Source of the DNA: Formicarius rufipectus
Taxonomy: Eukaryota > Chordata > Aves > Passeriformes > Formicariidae
Assembly (NCBI GenBank): GCA_013399695.1
Contig: VXAU01003995.1
Span: 367,929-431,928, forward strand
Length of the DNA stretch: 64,000 nucleotides
Direction: 5' to 3'
Shown here: piece after piece, positions 1 through 13,500 of the stretch
Numbering within the stretch: the stretch's first letter is position 1
Layout: each line of letters starts with the position of its first letter
Notes under the pieces: model-generated
Told to the model about the DNA's origin: nothing
What the model saw: only the letters and a program-made list of their open reading frames with translations
Databases searched by the model: none
Translations under genes and position numbers: made by a program

Positions 1-59
1 AGGAAGGAAGGAAGGAAGGAAGGAAGGAAGGAAGGAAGGAAGGAAGGAAGGTAGGAAAA
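1..59. repeat. (GGAA)n tetranucleotide microsatellite
   Basis: Nearly 13 uninterrupted copies of AGGA run from base 1 to 51, followed by a degenerate tail with one G-to-T change. The array is cut by the window edge, so its true length is unknown. The strand is all purine. No gene is attached to it. Confidence 0.97.
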
Positions 60-1980
60 GATGTAGCCCTTCCCTAGGGAATAAAAGCAGTATTTTTCCT
101 CTTCACTACTTTGCATAGCTGATGTTTTATTGTTCACTAATTTGCAAAGAAACATGCACTTTCTCATGAGGCCAGAAAGAATCTACAAAGCCCCTCAATA
201 AATACATCTTAGAGAAAAGCCCCTACTACCATGCTACTGCAAGACCTCAGCAGAAATACTGCGATTTCCAAAGTCTCATGCAAAATTCAAAATTGTGTTT
301 AACACGGAAGATTGTTCCACTACAATATATTTCTAGAAATCAGCCTGTTGATGGTAGGGATCCAGGTGCAGAACTTGGAAGATTAGGCTCAGGTTTCAGC
401 ATTGCCAAGATTTTCTGTCTGACTAGGAGTAAGTTCCAATGTTAAAGTTTTACATTTTTGGGATTAATGATGAATGTCTTGCATGTGCACTGCGATCATT
501 ATGGGCACAAACTGGGAACATCTCTTATCAAGTCCATTCCTATCCTATGTAATCCTACCGCATGCATAACTATCCTTCCGTTTCAAGATGACTGAGTACA
601 TCAATGCACAGTTTGCTACCAATAAATGTTACATGGTCTTTTGCACTGCATAAGATATCATTCCTTTAAAGTTATGGTAAAAGTCCCTTGGGAAGCCTGT
701 GCCATGACTGCCAGAATGGGATGTTAACAGAAGAATAATTTACAATGCCAGCTAAATAATTTATTCTAAATACTGTTATATATTGCTACAGGATATGAGA
801 GATTCAAGCAAATAATCTTCAATATCCATTATCCAGCTGATTTTAAAACCAGATGCTTTTGAATATATATATTATTTTTCAAAGATTCTAAAAAACTTCT
901 TTTGGAAAAGTTCTATCAATTAATCTTAAATTAAGATAGTGCATTATTTGGTCTGTATAGTCTGAATAGATCATGAGAGATATCTGCATAAATACTTATA
1001 GCTAAGAAGGACAGCTCTGATCAACTAGTCCAACTTTATGCCTATCTCAAAACACAGAATTTCACCTGATAATACCTAAAGCAGAGGGAAATATTTTTCC
1101 TTGCTACATTAGCAAACATACATTGTCAGACCAAAGAACCTCTGATAGAGTTTGAGCATACCTTTATGAAAAACTTTGCATCTCAGTTTAAAGACAATTT
1201 AAAGATGAGGCTTGATCCCTAGTGCCAATCCATCCCAGTGCTGCAGGCAGCAGAACGGTGCACACATAGGATAATTAGCAGCAAATGAGATGGTTCTTTC
1301 TCTCGTGTGCCACATTTTTAAATGGAGAAGCTTCTTCTGAAAGCTCAAAACCAGGCAGATACATGTCCTCTTTTCTTTGTCTCTCTTGTCTGTTTCCTTT
1401 CTCTAAAATGTCATGAATATTAAAATGCAATTTTTCCTTGTTCACTGCACTTGAAATGCCAGTTGTGGCATAGCCCTCTTGCCACACCATGCTCTTTATG
1501 AAACCCCCCCATCATTCCTCCTGTGCAGCTTCCCACAGCCCCTGTAAGCCCACCACAACACCAGGTAATGACATCCAGGTAATGACAGGGTCCTCTGCCA
1601 CTCTCGAGCCTTGCTACTGTGCAGAGGACAAGACAGAGAAGCATTTTTGTGCACTGCTGATGCTGTGCTGGGCCACATCTGGAGTGCCACTGGGAGCGTG
1701 TGGCCCTCGGGGCCAGGCTGGGGGCACCTCACAGGCAGAGGTTTGCTCAGTGGCAGATGATGAGCTAACCAAGCTTCAGTGATGCTAAATTAGACCTTGG
1801 GGCATTTTAAGTAAGGAAGTAAAGTGACACAACAGTCATGCTTGGGGGAGGGAAGCTAAAAATCATTAAATGATCCCAGATTAGATAAAGACATTGTAGA
1901 ATTAAAACTGTGCCTTTAAAATGCCACTTTGTACTGCTGCAGGCAGGAAGCTGCATCCTGCTCTCCCATCCATTTTATAG
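60..1980. other. Unique AT-rich noncoding DNA with one GC-richer patch
   Basis: No gene or recognisable transposon is seen. A GC-richer patch at about 1489-1790 holds a 97-codon plus-strand open frame. Its protein has no motif I recognise, and an overlapping frame on the other strand is also open, as expected when GC rises and stops become rare. Within the patch a 13-base unit (CCAGGTAATGACA) is repeated in tandem near 1561-1588. Confidence 0.6.
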
Positions 1981-2052
1981 TACAGTAATTCCATTGACTT
2001 TACTGTAGTTTTTCCTGATTTACAATCATGTGAGATAAACACAAAACCCAGT
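1981..2052 (+). repeat. Remnant of an ancient palindromic amniote repeat (MITE-like)
   Basis: The order CCATTGACTT, a short gap, then CCTGATTTACA and GTGAGATAA matches a palindromic repeat I know from turtle, crocodile and bird genomes. In that repeat, CCATTGAAGTCAATGG lies next to a GATTTACACC block. The second half of the central palindrome is decayed here. The same arrangement recurs at 32680-32794. The assignment is from memory and the copy is short, so chance similarity cannot be excluded. Confidence 0.4.
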
Positions 2053-5000
2053 GTCTCTCCAAGTCATCCATCTTTGTTTGTGGAGAACTGCTTGAGAGAG
2101 AAACAGCTCAGCCATGCGTGAGGGCAAGTCATAATCTGACTGTACGATTTGCAGTGGCACATTGCATTATTAGCCCCTGAGTACTCTGTTTTATAGCACA
2201 AATGGGCTGAAACATACCTTTTCCACCCCCGCCCCCAGCATCAGAGAAACTAGTTTTTACTGCAGTTCAAACTATGTCAATAATCTAGGGTACTAGTTTT
2301 TCTATTTTGTTCATATTTTCATGGTGTATGGAAACTTACGCTGCCCTGGTGTATATTCTGTGCTGAATTTGAGCTATGCTTGTTAAAATTGGAAAATACA
2401 CTCCAAAGGTGTGAAACTTTCTTTCCAGAGACTTTGATTTTATTCCCTTCCCTAAATCCTTAGGTAGGTTATAGCCTTCAATGCCTGCAATATCTTCTGT
2501 ATAAGTTGTGAGCTCTTTAAGGCAGCATCTGGTTTCAGGGAGTCACATTTTCTGCTTTAGTGTGTTTCTTTTGCTTTCATTTGCAAACAGGGGAAGAATG
2601 TAAAATCATACATCTTGTGTATGTGCTATTCTAAATTGGTGCTGGTGTAGGATGCACTCAAGAATAATGTTTTGTCCTGCACACACAAAAACAGAGATTA
2701 CATCCACTTAACTTTCTCCTTTATTATGCTAGTTTATTTTAAGTAGTGGTCACATAATGAGCTGAAAAAGATATTCTCTGTTACTTTATTTTAATTCAAA
2801 AGAGTTTTCATATATTCACCCTCAGAAAATGTAGAAAAATATAGAAATAGTCCAATGGCCTATAAAAATATTCAGATTTTCTTTACATGGAAACTTCAAG
2901 TTAAAGGGGATGATTTGCATATTGTACACTGTAATTGAACAGCCTGGAATCAGGACTTTCTCAGGGTTCTCCATTTTTGCTGCACAGAGAGAACTAGAAA
3001 CAGTGTCGACCACATATTTTTGCTTTGTTTCTCCTGGAACTCTGATCTGTGTGATGCATCCTTTTCAAATTTTGCTCCCTGCCACTGACATGGCCCTACA
3101 CCTGTGCCAGGAGTTTTCATCTTGCACATTGAATGCCTGTGGTTTCCCCTGAGCAGTAGTATCCACCCACTGCCTTCCCCTACAGGCTGACCTTTTCCTC
3201 ACTGTTCTCACGCAGGATTCATAACTGATAGTAGTCCAGAGCAATGACTTCTTTGCTTGTCTCATCCATCCTTTGATACAGTTCTTCAACATTATCATAA
3301 TCATCCTCATGCATAGAGAAATATATCTAGCTGTATAGAAAGTTAATGGCAGACTAACTTTACTTTTTACAGTTAATTTTATATGCTCATTTTGCATTTC
3401 CCTCTCTGAAAGAAAAGTCATGCCACTGCATGAAGTAGTTTTGTTAGATTTACCAATAGTAGTGGTATCCACCTTCTGACTGTCTGATCTGTATTATGGA
3501 TTTAAAGGTTGCAACACTACAGTGTCAGCTCAGTTTTCACAAAGTTATTCCTTTCATCCAGAACCTTTGGGAATATCGATAACGTATTTTGCTTTATGAT
3601 TGTTTTCTGTTTAAAAATGTAAGTCAAACTATAGGCCCAAGAAACTGAGCAAAATGAAGCTTCAAAGTAGATGACTCTGCAATGAAATACAGCACTGGGG
3701 TACAGCTCACCTTCTATGGCATTATTGGAAATGTTATTTTATTCTGTATCATGTTTTGATTTTTGGAAATTTTCTTCTTTAACAAAAAAAATCTGAACTA
3801 AAACATACTGAAACATTCTGACTAGTCAGTAGTAGATATTTCAAGTGAGATATCAATAGTCCTCCCTGAATGAACCAATGACCTTTACATGTACTAAATA
3901 TCTTCAGTTTCTGCAGTTTGAAAATGCTCAGAATTCTAGAAAAATGTGAGCACAGGCCAAGGTGGCATTTTTTTAAGTACTTACTTTTGAAAACTGAGGC
4001 CACCATGTATACATATTGGTTATGAATACGATGCCAAAAATGTATCACTGTATTTTCTTTCCTGACTTTAGATCAGACTCTACATATGTCTTCATGTGCC
4101 AGTGCTGATGTGTTGTAGTGGTAAGACTAATTATAGTAATAGATGCAGTAGTTACTTTTCACCACTGAATGGATTTTTCAGTAACTTATTGAGGTCACTA
4201 ATTCCTTTCATGTTGGCTGTGAATAAATGTGACTTTCCAGCCCTAACCTAGAAGAAAAATAGTCTGTGATCTGTTATCAGTTCATAAATATATGTCTCCC
4301 AGTTCTTGCAAAGTGACTGATAGTCTATTAAAAATAAATAAATTTTAGAAGTTATGTACTTTCTAAGTGTAGATTATATCTATACTTTACAGTAGTGCAT
4401 TCTGTACACTAAAAGTAGTATTAATGATTCCTCTGTTAAAATTTCCGGTTGCAGAAACTGCAAAGATATGTGTTTTATTTTAAACATATTATGCATGGAA
4501 GACTTGAACAGAGTGCATTCACCTTTTAAAAATCAAAATTAATGGTTATATAGAGTTCTGGAATATCCCTTGAAAGCTTCTCCCAGGCTTCAGTTCAGCC
4601 TGTAGCTTATTAGTATTTTGGTGCAGGTGGAGCTGGCTGGCCCTGTCTGTTTGAGCTGGGTTCTACTGTGGGATGTGCTAGAGGACAGGAGTGCCTATGC
4701 ATTATTTTGGTATGTGTGGGACAGTCAGTTTGGGAAGTATTTGCTTGCCTAAAGGGACCAGAAGCAGTATGACATGAGGATTTCACGTAAGAAAAAGTGT
4801 CTATCCCTCATGGCAGTGAGCATGCCTGGAAGCAAAACCTCGAGATTTAGGAGAAGCAACTGGCAGGGTGCCAGTTTGACAACTGCACCTTGCCATGCAG
4901 TGGCTACATTTTCTGTGCTCTGCAGTTTTCAATGTGAAATCTTAAGATACCTGAGAGGAGAAGGATCTTGTCTGCTGTGGTAGTGATGACTGACTGGACA

Positions 5001-8000
5001 GAGCATTCCAAACCAAAGGGCTTTGTGGCTAAGAAAAAGGTCTTCCTTGGAAATCTAAGCAAGTGTCACTGCACATATTTGATTTCAGAGATTTTGCTGG
5101 AAGCTAGCGTAGACACAAGAGACAAAAGTGAGATAAATAAAAGCATTAAGAAGCATATCATAATATTTCTTCACAGGTTTCTCTGGAGTCTGTTAAAGGT
5201 AAGATTTTGTCTGTGGGCAAGGGCATTCTCCCTGCCTCTGCTGTCTGGTAATCATAGTTCTTAAGTCACAACAGTATAAGGCTAAAGGTAGCAACAAAGA
5301 GCTACTTTTTATAGTAGTTAGCACTGTATAAAGATTATGGAGGAAGCATGTGCTGGAAGTACTTTTTGGAGGACATCTTAAGACTGTGGTTAAGACTGTC
5401 CATCTGGATAGCAAGGTAGATCCTTGATATAGTTATAGGTTATCCTCAGAAGAAAATGTGCTTGGAAATCACCAGCAGGAAGAATGTAGTAGCAGGACAC
5501 TCTTTAGGTGGCTTGCTGTGTTGTCAGGGCACAGTGCCATATGCAGGTGGAGCAGTAAATGACATTGCAATCGTCCTTTTCATGCAAGTTCTTGAAAGTC
5601 CAAGTATTAAAGTCACAATATATTCACTGAATGACACTTTAAATGCTGTTTTTAAAAGGCTAATTGCATTTTTTAATAGAAACAAACCAACAGCAGTATA
5701 CTTTCATTAAGAAATACATCTAAAATTGAAGAGATATGTCATGATAACAGACATATTACATAATTACATAACATACACATATTATTTTACTGTCTGTCTT
5801 CTGAACAAAGTCATAATTCCTTTTTACGGAGACACTAAAAATAGCCATTGCTGTAATGTATGTCACGAGCCACAAATCAATAAGAATGTTCTGCAAGACA
5901 GTCTATTGATTTAGTGCAATTAAAGTAAAACATCTATTTTGGACTTCTGTAGTGTGTGAAAAGGGTAGCACTTTTGTCAATGGATTATCTTTTGGATATA
6001 TCTTTTGGGTTTGTTCAGTTGTAGTTTGGTATTATAAAAGAAGGATATTTGTTGTTTTGTAAGTTTGCCTCTCTTAGGAAATAAGGAAACCTGGTTAAGA
6101 AAGAGGAACTAAAGAGAAGTGTAAATTCAAATATGTAATAACAAATTCTTCATTTAAAGTGCAAACATAACAATTTTTCAAGGTGCATGGCATCAGTGAT
6201 AAAAGTATTATCTGAGTAGTATTTGTGCAATGAATGTACAATTTAAATGTGACAACATAGATGGGTTTGGAAATGTATTAATCTAACTTCTTGTTTTCAA
6301 AAAAGTGAGAGGAGCCACTGACACCATGTGGAAAACTTGGAAAATGCCTTTTACAAAATATTTTCCAACTTGGTAGCCTGTTACATCTTTCTTTCTGACT
6401 CATCCACTCTTAATAGGATGGGAGGAGAAGGATTGGGACTCTGTGAGACTAGAGTCTGTAAAAGGTGAAAATGCTGTTGCTTGTGTCATGTGTACCACAG
6501 AAGACCATGGAGTAGGGATGACTGAGTTGGATTAAAAGAATTCATGTCAACTAAATCATACTGTCTGATCTAGAAACCTGAGGGTCTTGGGAGGCTCTTA
6601 ATAGCAGAATACACAGTGCTTTGAGGATAAAAGTGGGTAGCGTGTGTCTGCATATATTATGTGTCTAATCGTAATAGCTAACATGTCACTTTCTGGGCTG
6701 AGTCCCCCGCTGTAGGGCCAAAACTCTGTAAATACAGACAAAAATGTTCCTTATCTTTTAGGGAGTGGGGAAAAAGCCCACCAGTATTATCTTCCTCTCT
6801 CAATATCTCTTCTTCTGTCTAATGATAATGTTTCTGAGAAGAAATCTTCCTCCTCGCCAAATTTCATCGTAATATTTAGACCATCACATTACGTAGAACA
6901 GGATTTAGTACTACCTGCAGAAAGAGATTATTATCAGATGGCAGATGAGCTACAGGAGGGGACACGTCCAGAATTAAACCTTTTTCACTCAATATTCCTA
7001 GAGATAAAAATGTACCAAATAATGTCCTACGAGGCAAGAAGCATAGATACACAGAGAAATTGACTCATTGTTTTCTCTAAATAGAATGGGTTTGGAAGCA
7101 CAAATGCTGACAGCTTTCTAATGGTACAGTGTAACAAGAAATATATTCACCATATCCATCATAAATGAAACTTTCTTTCCTTCTCTTTCTGCTAGATATG
7201 CTTAACAGAATTCTGATGTATCATTCTTATTTGTGACAATAACATGTGAGTGAATTTTTGAAAGATTTGTTGACATTCAATTCAGCTGCAAAAGAAAAAG
7301 CTGCATTAAAAATTTGTTGACTTCATTCACTTTTTCTTCAGTGAAGTGCTTCTGTTTTGCTCCAGTGTGCATGAGGTACGCTTTAAAACTAGGTTTTCAT
7401 TAATTTTCTATGTAATTATTAAAATTGTCTGCTTTCATTATTGAACTCATTCATAATTAAGTGAGACTCATTAGGGTCTTCTACAGGCCTGTCATTAGCA
7501 AGTCTGGATTTTTTGATCCCTTTTATGCAATTAATTGCTTATTATATTCCTATGTTGTCCTATGTTTTATTTAGAATAATTATTATTAATTTCCGTGAAA
7601 AGAAAGTGTAATTAATAAAACACTAAACATTCCCACAGTTGTATTGACCATTCTCATCATTTCCAGTTTATCTGTCAATGACTTCTGGTTCCTATAGGAA
7701 ATCTCTTTGTTACACCACAGCATCATTTAAATGAAAATGCTAGTTAATGAAGGAACCTGATCACTTTTATGAAGAAAAACTGAGAAATAAGTTTGTCATT
7801 TAGGTCAACAATTCATAAGTTGGCCAGCAGAAACCAAGGATGAAAAGTGGTTGTACAATTACAGTATGAAATCACACATGGAATAATGCTACATAGATGT
7901 TCGGTATCGTACATGAGACGAGTTCACATCTCTGTGTATACTTAAGGTCTAATCAATCCCAATTGATTTTGGTGTTTATTGCTAAGCTGTGTATTGTACT

Positions 8001-9561
8001 GCTTATTTAGGATGTATTCTGTCAGTCTGTTCATGCTCAGGTGCATAAAATCATAGTAGACACAATAAGCCTGGGATTGAAGGAGCTGTGTAGTAAAATA
8101 CTCTCTTGGTTTTTAAAGTGTATATTTGTGTAACAGCAGTGTGAGTTCTGATGGAATAACCTTACAACATTGTGACATTCACACTATTTTCAGTGATCGT
8201 GTTTTGTTCCCATTTGGGCTCCAGTCTTCCAAGTGATGGTTATTTGAAAGGACACTTACACCTAATCAGATCCCTATTTAAAGACTTAAGAAGTCCTGAC
8301 AGGTCCAGAAGCCTGTTCATTGGTGGGTAAATGCACAACCAGGGCCTTTTTGAACAAACCAAGGACTTAATTCCAAGAGATTTTATGAAATATTATATTT
8401 ACTTTTAAAAATTGAGAATTTTCTAATTGCATATGTTTGTGGCACTTTGAGTGGAGGACACTTAGGAGGAGATCATGTGTATTTTGCTGCACACAATTAT
8501 TATTTATAATTGTTTTGGTATATTGTCTGCCCTACATTTCCTATTTTTAGTAAGCTGTTTTTTCAAGAATATTACCTATTGGTGACCTGAATTTCAAAAG
8601 ATCATCTGCTTTTATTTTTCCAATAGTTTTTAACTTACATGTTGTATTTATAGCTCTGTTAAAATATAACTTCATGGTAAATTGGAAGATGATGCTGCAG
8701 TAGTTGTCAAGGCCTTGTAGCATTAGAAGCATTTCCTCCATAACCTGTGGATACAGAAATTATAACAACCTAGATAAGCCCTTCAGTAATACCACCATTA
8801 AAGAACTCTAAAGATCTACTTGGAGACCTACCATTATTAACTGCTTTGTCAGAAGTTAATCATTGCTCCTCATGAGTTATTTGGGGAACTTGGGCTTCTG
8901 TTATAGAAACAACTAAAATGGAAGCAGGCAAGAAAAAAAGAAAGGAAAAATATATGCTGGCTTACTCCAGGGCCATAACTCCCATACAATAACTTAATAT
9001 TTAAGTTGTCATTACTTATATATCAGGGAAAGTAACATAGTCTCAACTATTAAAAAAAAAAAAAAAAGAAAAGCCAAATCACAGCTTTTTCCTTTTCCTG
9101 CATCTGTTGGAGCACCATGTTTTGACACATTAAGTGACTTTAAATAGCCTCACACAAAGGATATGAGAGAGGTTCCACAGCTACCAGTATTATTTCCAAT
9201 TAAAAATACCTGATTATATGGTAGGCAGATAGGGTCTAGAAGACACTGACAATTTTTATGTCAATTGCATGGGTTAGAATTAAAGGAAGATTCATGTAAC
9301 TTTGTGCAGAAGATGAGGCAATTAAACTATCCAGGAACATAAACTTCCGCTGTGCCCTTTACCAGTTACCTTTCAGCTTTCCAGATGAAACTTTCTCCCC
9401 ATCCCCACTGCATGCTCCAGATTGCACTATCCCCTTCTTCAGGTGTCTATAAAGCAAGACTTTGGTGTTTTCTTTCTTGTGTTGGCTGCTTTGTTAGACA
9501 GAAAAGGAAATGTAACTTCCTTGCTACTTTTTAGCCCACAGTTCCTTTTCTTTGGCAGCCG
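2053..9561. other. Long unique AT-rich noncoding stretch
   Basis: No gene, RNA or clear transposon is visible in this 7.5-kb stretch. The open frames are short, overlap on both strands and resemble no known protein. Noted items are a C-rich run near 2222-2240, an A16 homopolymer at 9052-9067, and a TAATTA-rich segment near 7390-7620 that could be a conserved noncoding element (listed separately). It may be intergenic or intronic. Confidence 0.6.
7390..7620. promoter_or_regulatory. Candidate conserved noncoding element rich in homeodomain cores
   Basis: At least six TAATT/AATTA cores lie within about 230 bases, including a 12-base palindrome GCAATTAATTGC at 7527-7538. Such clusters are typical of homeodomain-bound enhancers in gene deserts around developmental genes. 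They are also common by chance in DNA this AT-rich. No conservation can be judged from one genome, so this is a pointer only. Confidence 0.2.
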
Positions 9562-10567
9562 TGGTAGGTTACCTTTGCCGGGATGCCAGGTGCCCACCAA
9601 AGCCACTCCATCACTCCCCTCCTCAGCTGGGCAGCATGGAAAATAAAGCAAAAGTCTTCTGAGTCAAGACCAGGACAGGGAGAGATCACTCACACGTTAC
9701 CATCATGGGCAAAACAGACTCAGCTTGGGGAGGAGGGGGGAAATAATCATTTAATAGCAATCAAATCAGAATAGGATAATGAGAAATAAAACCAAATCTT
9801 AAAAACACTATAACATAAACTCCCCACCCCACCCTTCCCTTCTTCCCAGGCTTAAATTCATACATGAATTTTCTACCTCCTCCCATGCACAAGCACAGCA
9901 GGATTGGGAGTGGGGTTGGGGTCAGTTGATCACACGTTGTCTCTGCTGCTTTTCCTCTGCTGTGGAAGGACTACTCATGCTCTTCCCCTGCTCCAGCATG
10001 GGTCCCTCTCATGCGAGACAGTCCTCCACCAACTTCTCCAACATGAGTCCTTCCCACAGACTGGAGTTCTACATGAACTGCTCCAGCACAGGTCCTTTCA
10101 CAGAGTGCAGTCCTTCAGGAACAGGCTGCTCCAGTGTGGGTCCCCCAGAGGGTTACAGTTCCTGTCAGCAAAGCTGCTCCAGTGTGGACTCCTCTTTGCA
10201 TAGGGCCACAGGTCCTGCCAGGACCCTGCTCCAGCATGGGCTTCCTATGGTGTCCCAGAGTCCTTTGGGCACCCACCTGCTCCTGTGTGGGGCCTCTACA
10301 GGCTGCTTCACTGTAGACCTCTATGGGCTGCAGGAGCACAGCTACCTCACCATGGTCCTCATTACAGGTTCCAGGGAAATATCTGTTTCAGTGCCTGAAG
10401 CACCTTCTCTCTTTCCTTCTTCACTGACCTGGGTGTCTGCAGAATTGTTTCTTTCACATGTTTTGCATCCTGTCTTCTCTGACTACAGAGCAATTTCTTT
10501 CCCCTTCTCACAGAATCCACCCTTCTAGCCCCCCACTACCAAAATCTTGCCACTCAAACCCAACACA
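9562..10567 (-). mobile_element. Solo LTR of an avian endogenous retrovirus, minus orientation
   Basis: Read on the minus strand this is an LTR of about 1 kb, beginning TGTGTTGGG at 10567 and ending near 9562. Recognisable blocks from avian ERV LTRs are the GGTAGTGGGG opening, the stretch around 10400-10440 preceding tandem units, and the closing GGTGCCTGGCATCC-type segment complementary to 9583-9600. Between about 9970 and 10340 it has degenerate tandem units of roughly 40-50 bases, each with a CTGCTCCAGYRTGGG-like core on the plus strand. An ATTAAA on the minus strand near 9755 could be the old poly(A) signal. No gag, pol or env lies next to it, so it is a solo LTR. Flanking bases do not give a clean target duplication. 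A 200-codon plus-strand open frame (9926-10528) crosses the tandem units and is not a gene. The ERV class is not certain. Confidence 0.85.
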
Positions 10568-13500
10568 CCAGCTCTGATCATGACCTGTAGAGCATCTCCC
10601 CTTCCATTTCTCCTTAAATTGGGCACACCAGTTTTCCAGCTCCTTCACCCAAGGTGTACTCTAAGCCATACATGAAAAGAGCAGGTGCTTGATACCACTG
10701 AAACAGAATATATCAGTATACTGAGGAAGCCAAGGTAGCCCATCCTGTCTCTAAATGCGTTACAAACCTTGATTGTTCCTCAGAAAGCAACCAAGTGGTT
10801 GTTCGGACAAGACCAAGATTTCACACTTGGAGTGGAGCTTTTGTTACACAGATTTTACCATCTAAATTCCTCCAAAGCTTTCCACATCTGTGCTGATGTG
10901 CACAGTTGAGAAGAATTGTATCCTTATCCAGGGTTTAGACACACCCTGGCTTTTAGGTGACTCTGGGTTTTATAGCATTGTTGTGTATGTGAGCCCTGAT
11001 AGACTGCTTCCAAAGGTGAACAGATAGTTTCTGTAACCCAAAGAAGTTCTTGGAAGATTGCCACAATGTGAAAAACAAGCAAGGAAGGAGATAACTCCTT
11101 GTCATGTTATTATTTGAGCTGGACATTGATCCCAAGTTGCTGTTCTACATACTGAATCTCAAAAAGACGTCTACAAGTAAAAGTAAGAAAATTACATTGG
11201 AAAAATATTCTGTCAAGGTTTCTGCACTTCGGCTTTCACTAGAGACTGTTTTCAGTAATTAGCTGCAAACGTACCGATCCATATTTGTACCTTCAGATAT
11301 CCATGTTTAACCAAGTGTTAATTAATTAAAAATGAATGCAATTATTCGTGCTGATTTTGAGCAATATTCTCCTTAATTCATTTCACCATATGAGTAAAAT
11401 TTGAAATGGGAATGGAAACTCCAAGACTTCTTTATTCTAATGAACTTCATTTCACTGTTATAAAATCACTAGCACCAAAATTTTGAGACATTGGAAAAAC
11501 TGAGTTTGAATTATGATAAACACACCTGATTTCAGGGCTCAATCTAGCATTCCTGCATACAGATGCAGGTGTCTGACAATCTATGTTTATTAAATATGGC
11601 CAAATCTTGCAAAGTTTCTGAATCCCGTGTTTTGCCAACCATGCAGAATTAGTAATAATTTTTGAAAATGATGATGTATGCCAGTTATTGAAAAATACCT
11701 TTCCTTTAGGGGATTCAATTAAGGCTGACCATTGTTTATGCTGTAAGACCTGACCCTGCTGGTACTTCATTTCAGTAGCTCAGTGAAGATGAGGGGAATG
11801 GCTCAAGTCCACAGTTTAAGTTTGTCCAAGAAGGGTTTCAAGAGACACTTGCTTCCTGCTGTCAGATTTGTGCTTTATCAGGTCAGCTGACAGCTCATAT
11901 TTGATCCAGAGGGGGTGCACAACTGCATTTATGGTGATCTAACAAGAATAAACACTACTGAGTTTATGTTGTTTTTAAGACAGGTTAGACTTGCAGAAAA
12001 ATACCTGGACTGGCAATGCCTAGCCCGGGAAAAAAAAAAAAAAAGTCTTCCATTAGAATTAAGTTATCAGAAACATTTTGACACGTTTGAAATGGCAATG
12101 TGTGTTAGAACAGGATCAGCACTTTGTGTCGAATGGTTATGGCGTTTTAGATCTGGTACTTAAAATCCTAAAGCTGGATTTGCTTTATCACTGAACCTCA
12201 TCTGGGAGTCAGCAGAACTATCTACATGGGAGTTTTCTGTTTGAAGGCCCAAAGACACTGACATCTGAGGTTTTTTCCACTTGTATTGTCACCAACTTTT
12301 ATCTTCTGATAGCTGATATTAACACATTTACACAGTCAGTGAAGAAATTTATAGAAGCTGCATTTATCATATATTAAACTGAGCTCCTATATATCCAGCA
12401 GACTAGAATTGTTGCTATTCATTCCAGTCCATTGAATAAGTACATAATTACATATTTAAGAGACAGATAAACATATAGTAGAGGTATCAGTGAGGACAGC
12501 CTTTAGCTGCTGTAAATTGTTACAAATTCCTTTGGAGTACATTTATAGTAGCTGAAGTTTTAATCAATGTTATACATGTATTTATGGCCTAGACTGTTCT
12601 ACCATTTATGTTAAATGAACAAAAATGCCATTAAGGAAAGTACTAAAGAGGAAATTATCTTTATTTTATTGTGTGAAGAGCAGATCTTTACCTGTGCTTA
12701 ATACTATTGATTTTAGTGCAAATATATATGAATTAAATTATTCCTTCCCTTAAATGTTTGTCAGAACTGCATTTATTATATGCATCCTAAGGAAGGGATT
12801 ATCTAGACAGTATGAATGGCAATTTTTTTCCCTCACATTTGTTGGAATTCTGACATTTTCCTCCTGGTGCATATTTATTAAAAATAATGGGATTCAGCTA
12901 ATCGTATTCATTCTCAGTAGAGTTCAGAGGACTTAGTGAGTCAAGTTACTCATTCACTAATATGATGCTCATTAAACATGAAATCCAACTAAGTTAAAAT
13001 AGGCATCGCTGACCATGGGTGAGATACACCCGTGAGCCATAGTCTTGAAAATTCTTTTTCTCCTTCTGGATTCATTTCCTGGGATCTTGAGGCAGCTTGT
13101 GTTACCTGCCATGACATGCAGTTGCTGGAATCTGAAATTAGATGAGTTAATGGCATTGCATTATCTCCTGATGACAAATCCATTAACATATGTCACCGCT
13201 CTCACTTATAATTCAAGTCTCTGCTTGCTTGGTGCTCATTGCAAGGGAAAATCTGCAAGCTTTTATACTTCCATTTCTTTACAAATGTTTTCTACAGCTT
13301 TATAAGGTTGAGCAATGCATTCAAATGATGGACTAATTTGTGTGTTCTAATGGCTATACATAGATTTGTTGTCTTTAAATATTTAAAATCTTCTTTGTCA
13401 ACTGGAATGACCTACAGTGTATAATTCATAATTGTTATATTAATTATGAATTCCATGGGTTAGTTTACTCTACTGCAATGAAAAATTTAGGTAACTGTTC

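Noticed and set aside
3065..3472. 135-codon minus-strand open frame
   Set aside because: No motif, no homolog I recognise, and a composition typical of random sequence.
5456..5710. Open frame containing GHSLGG, the nucleophile motif of lipases
   Set aside because: Only 84 codons, a stop shortly upstream in frame, and no oxyanion, acid or histidine motif of an alpha/beta hydrolase; one six-residue match is expected by chance.
9926..10528. 200-codon plus-strand open frame
   Set aside because: It lies antisense inside a recognised LTR and its serine/cysteine repeats are translations of the LTR tandem units.
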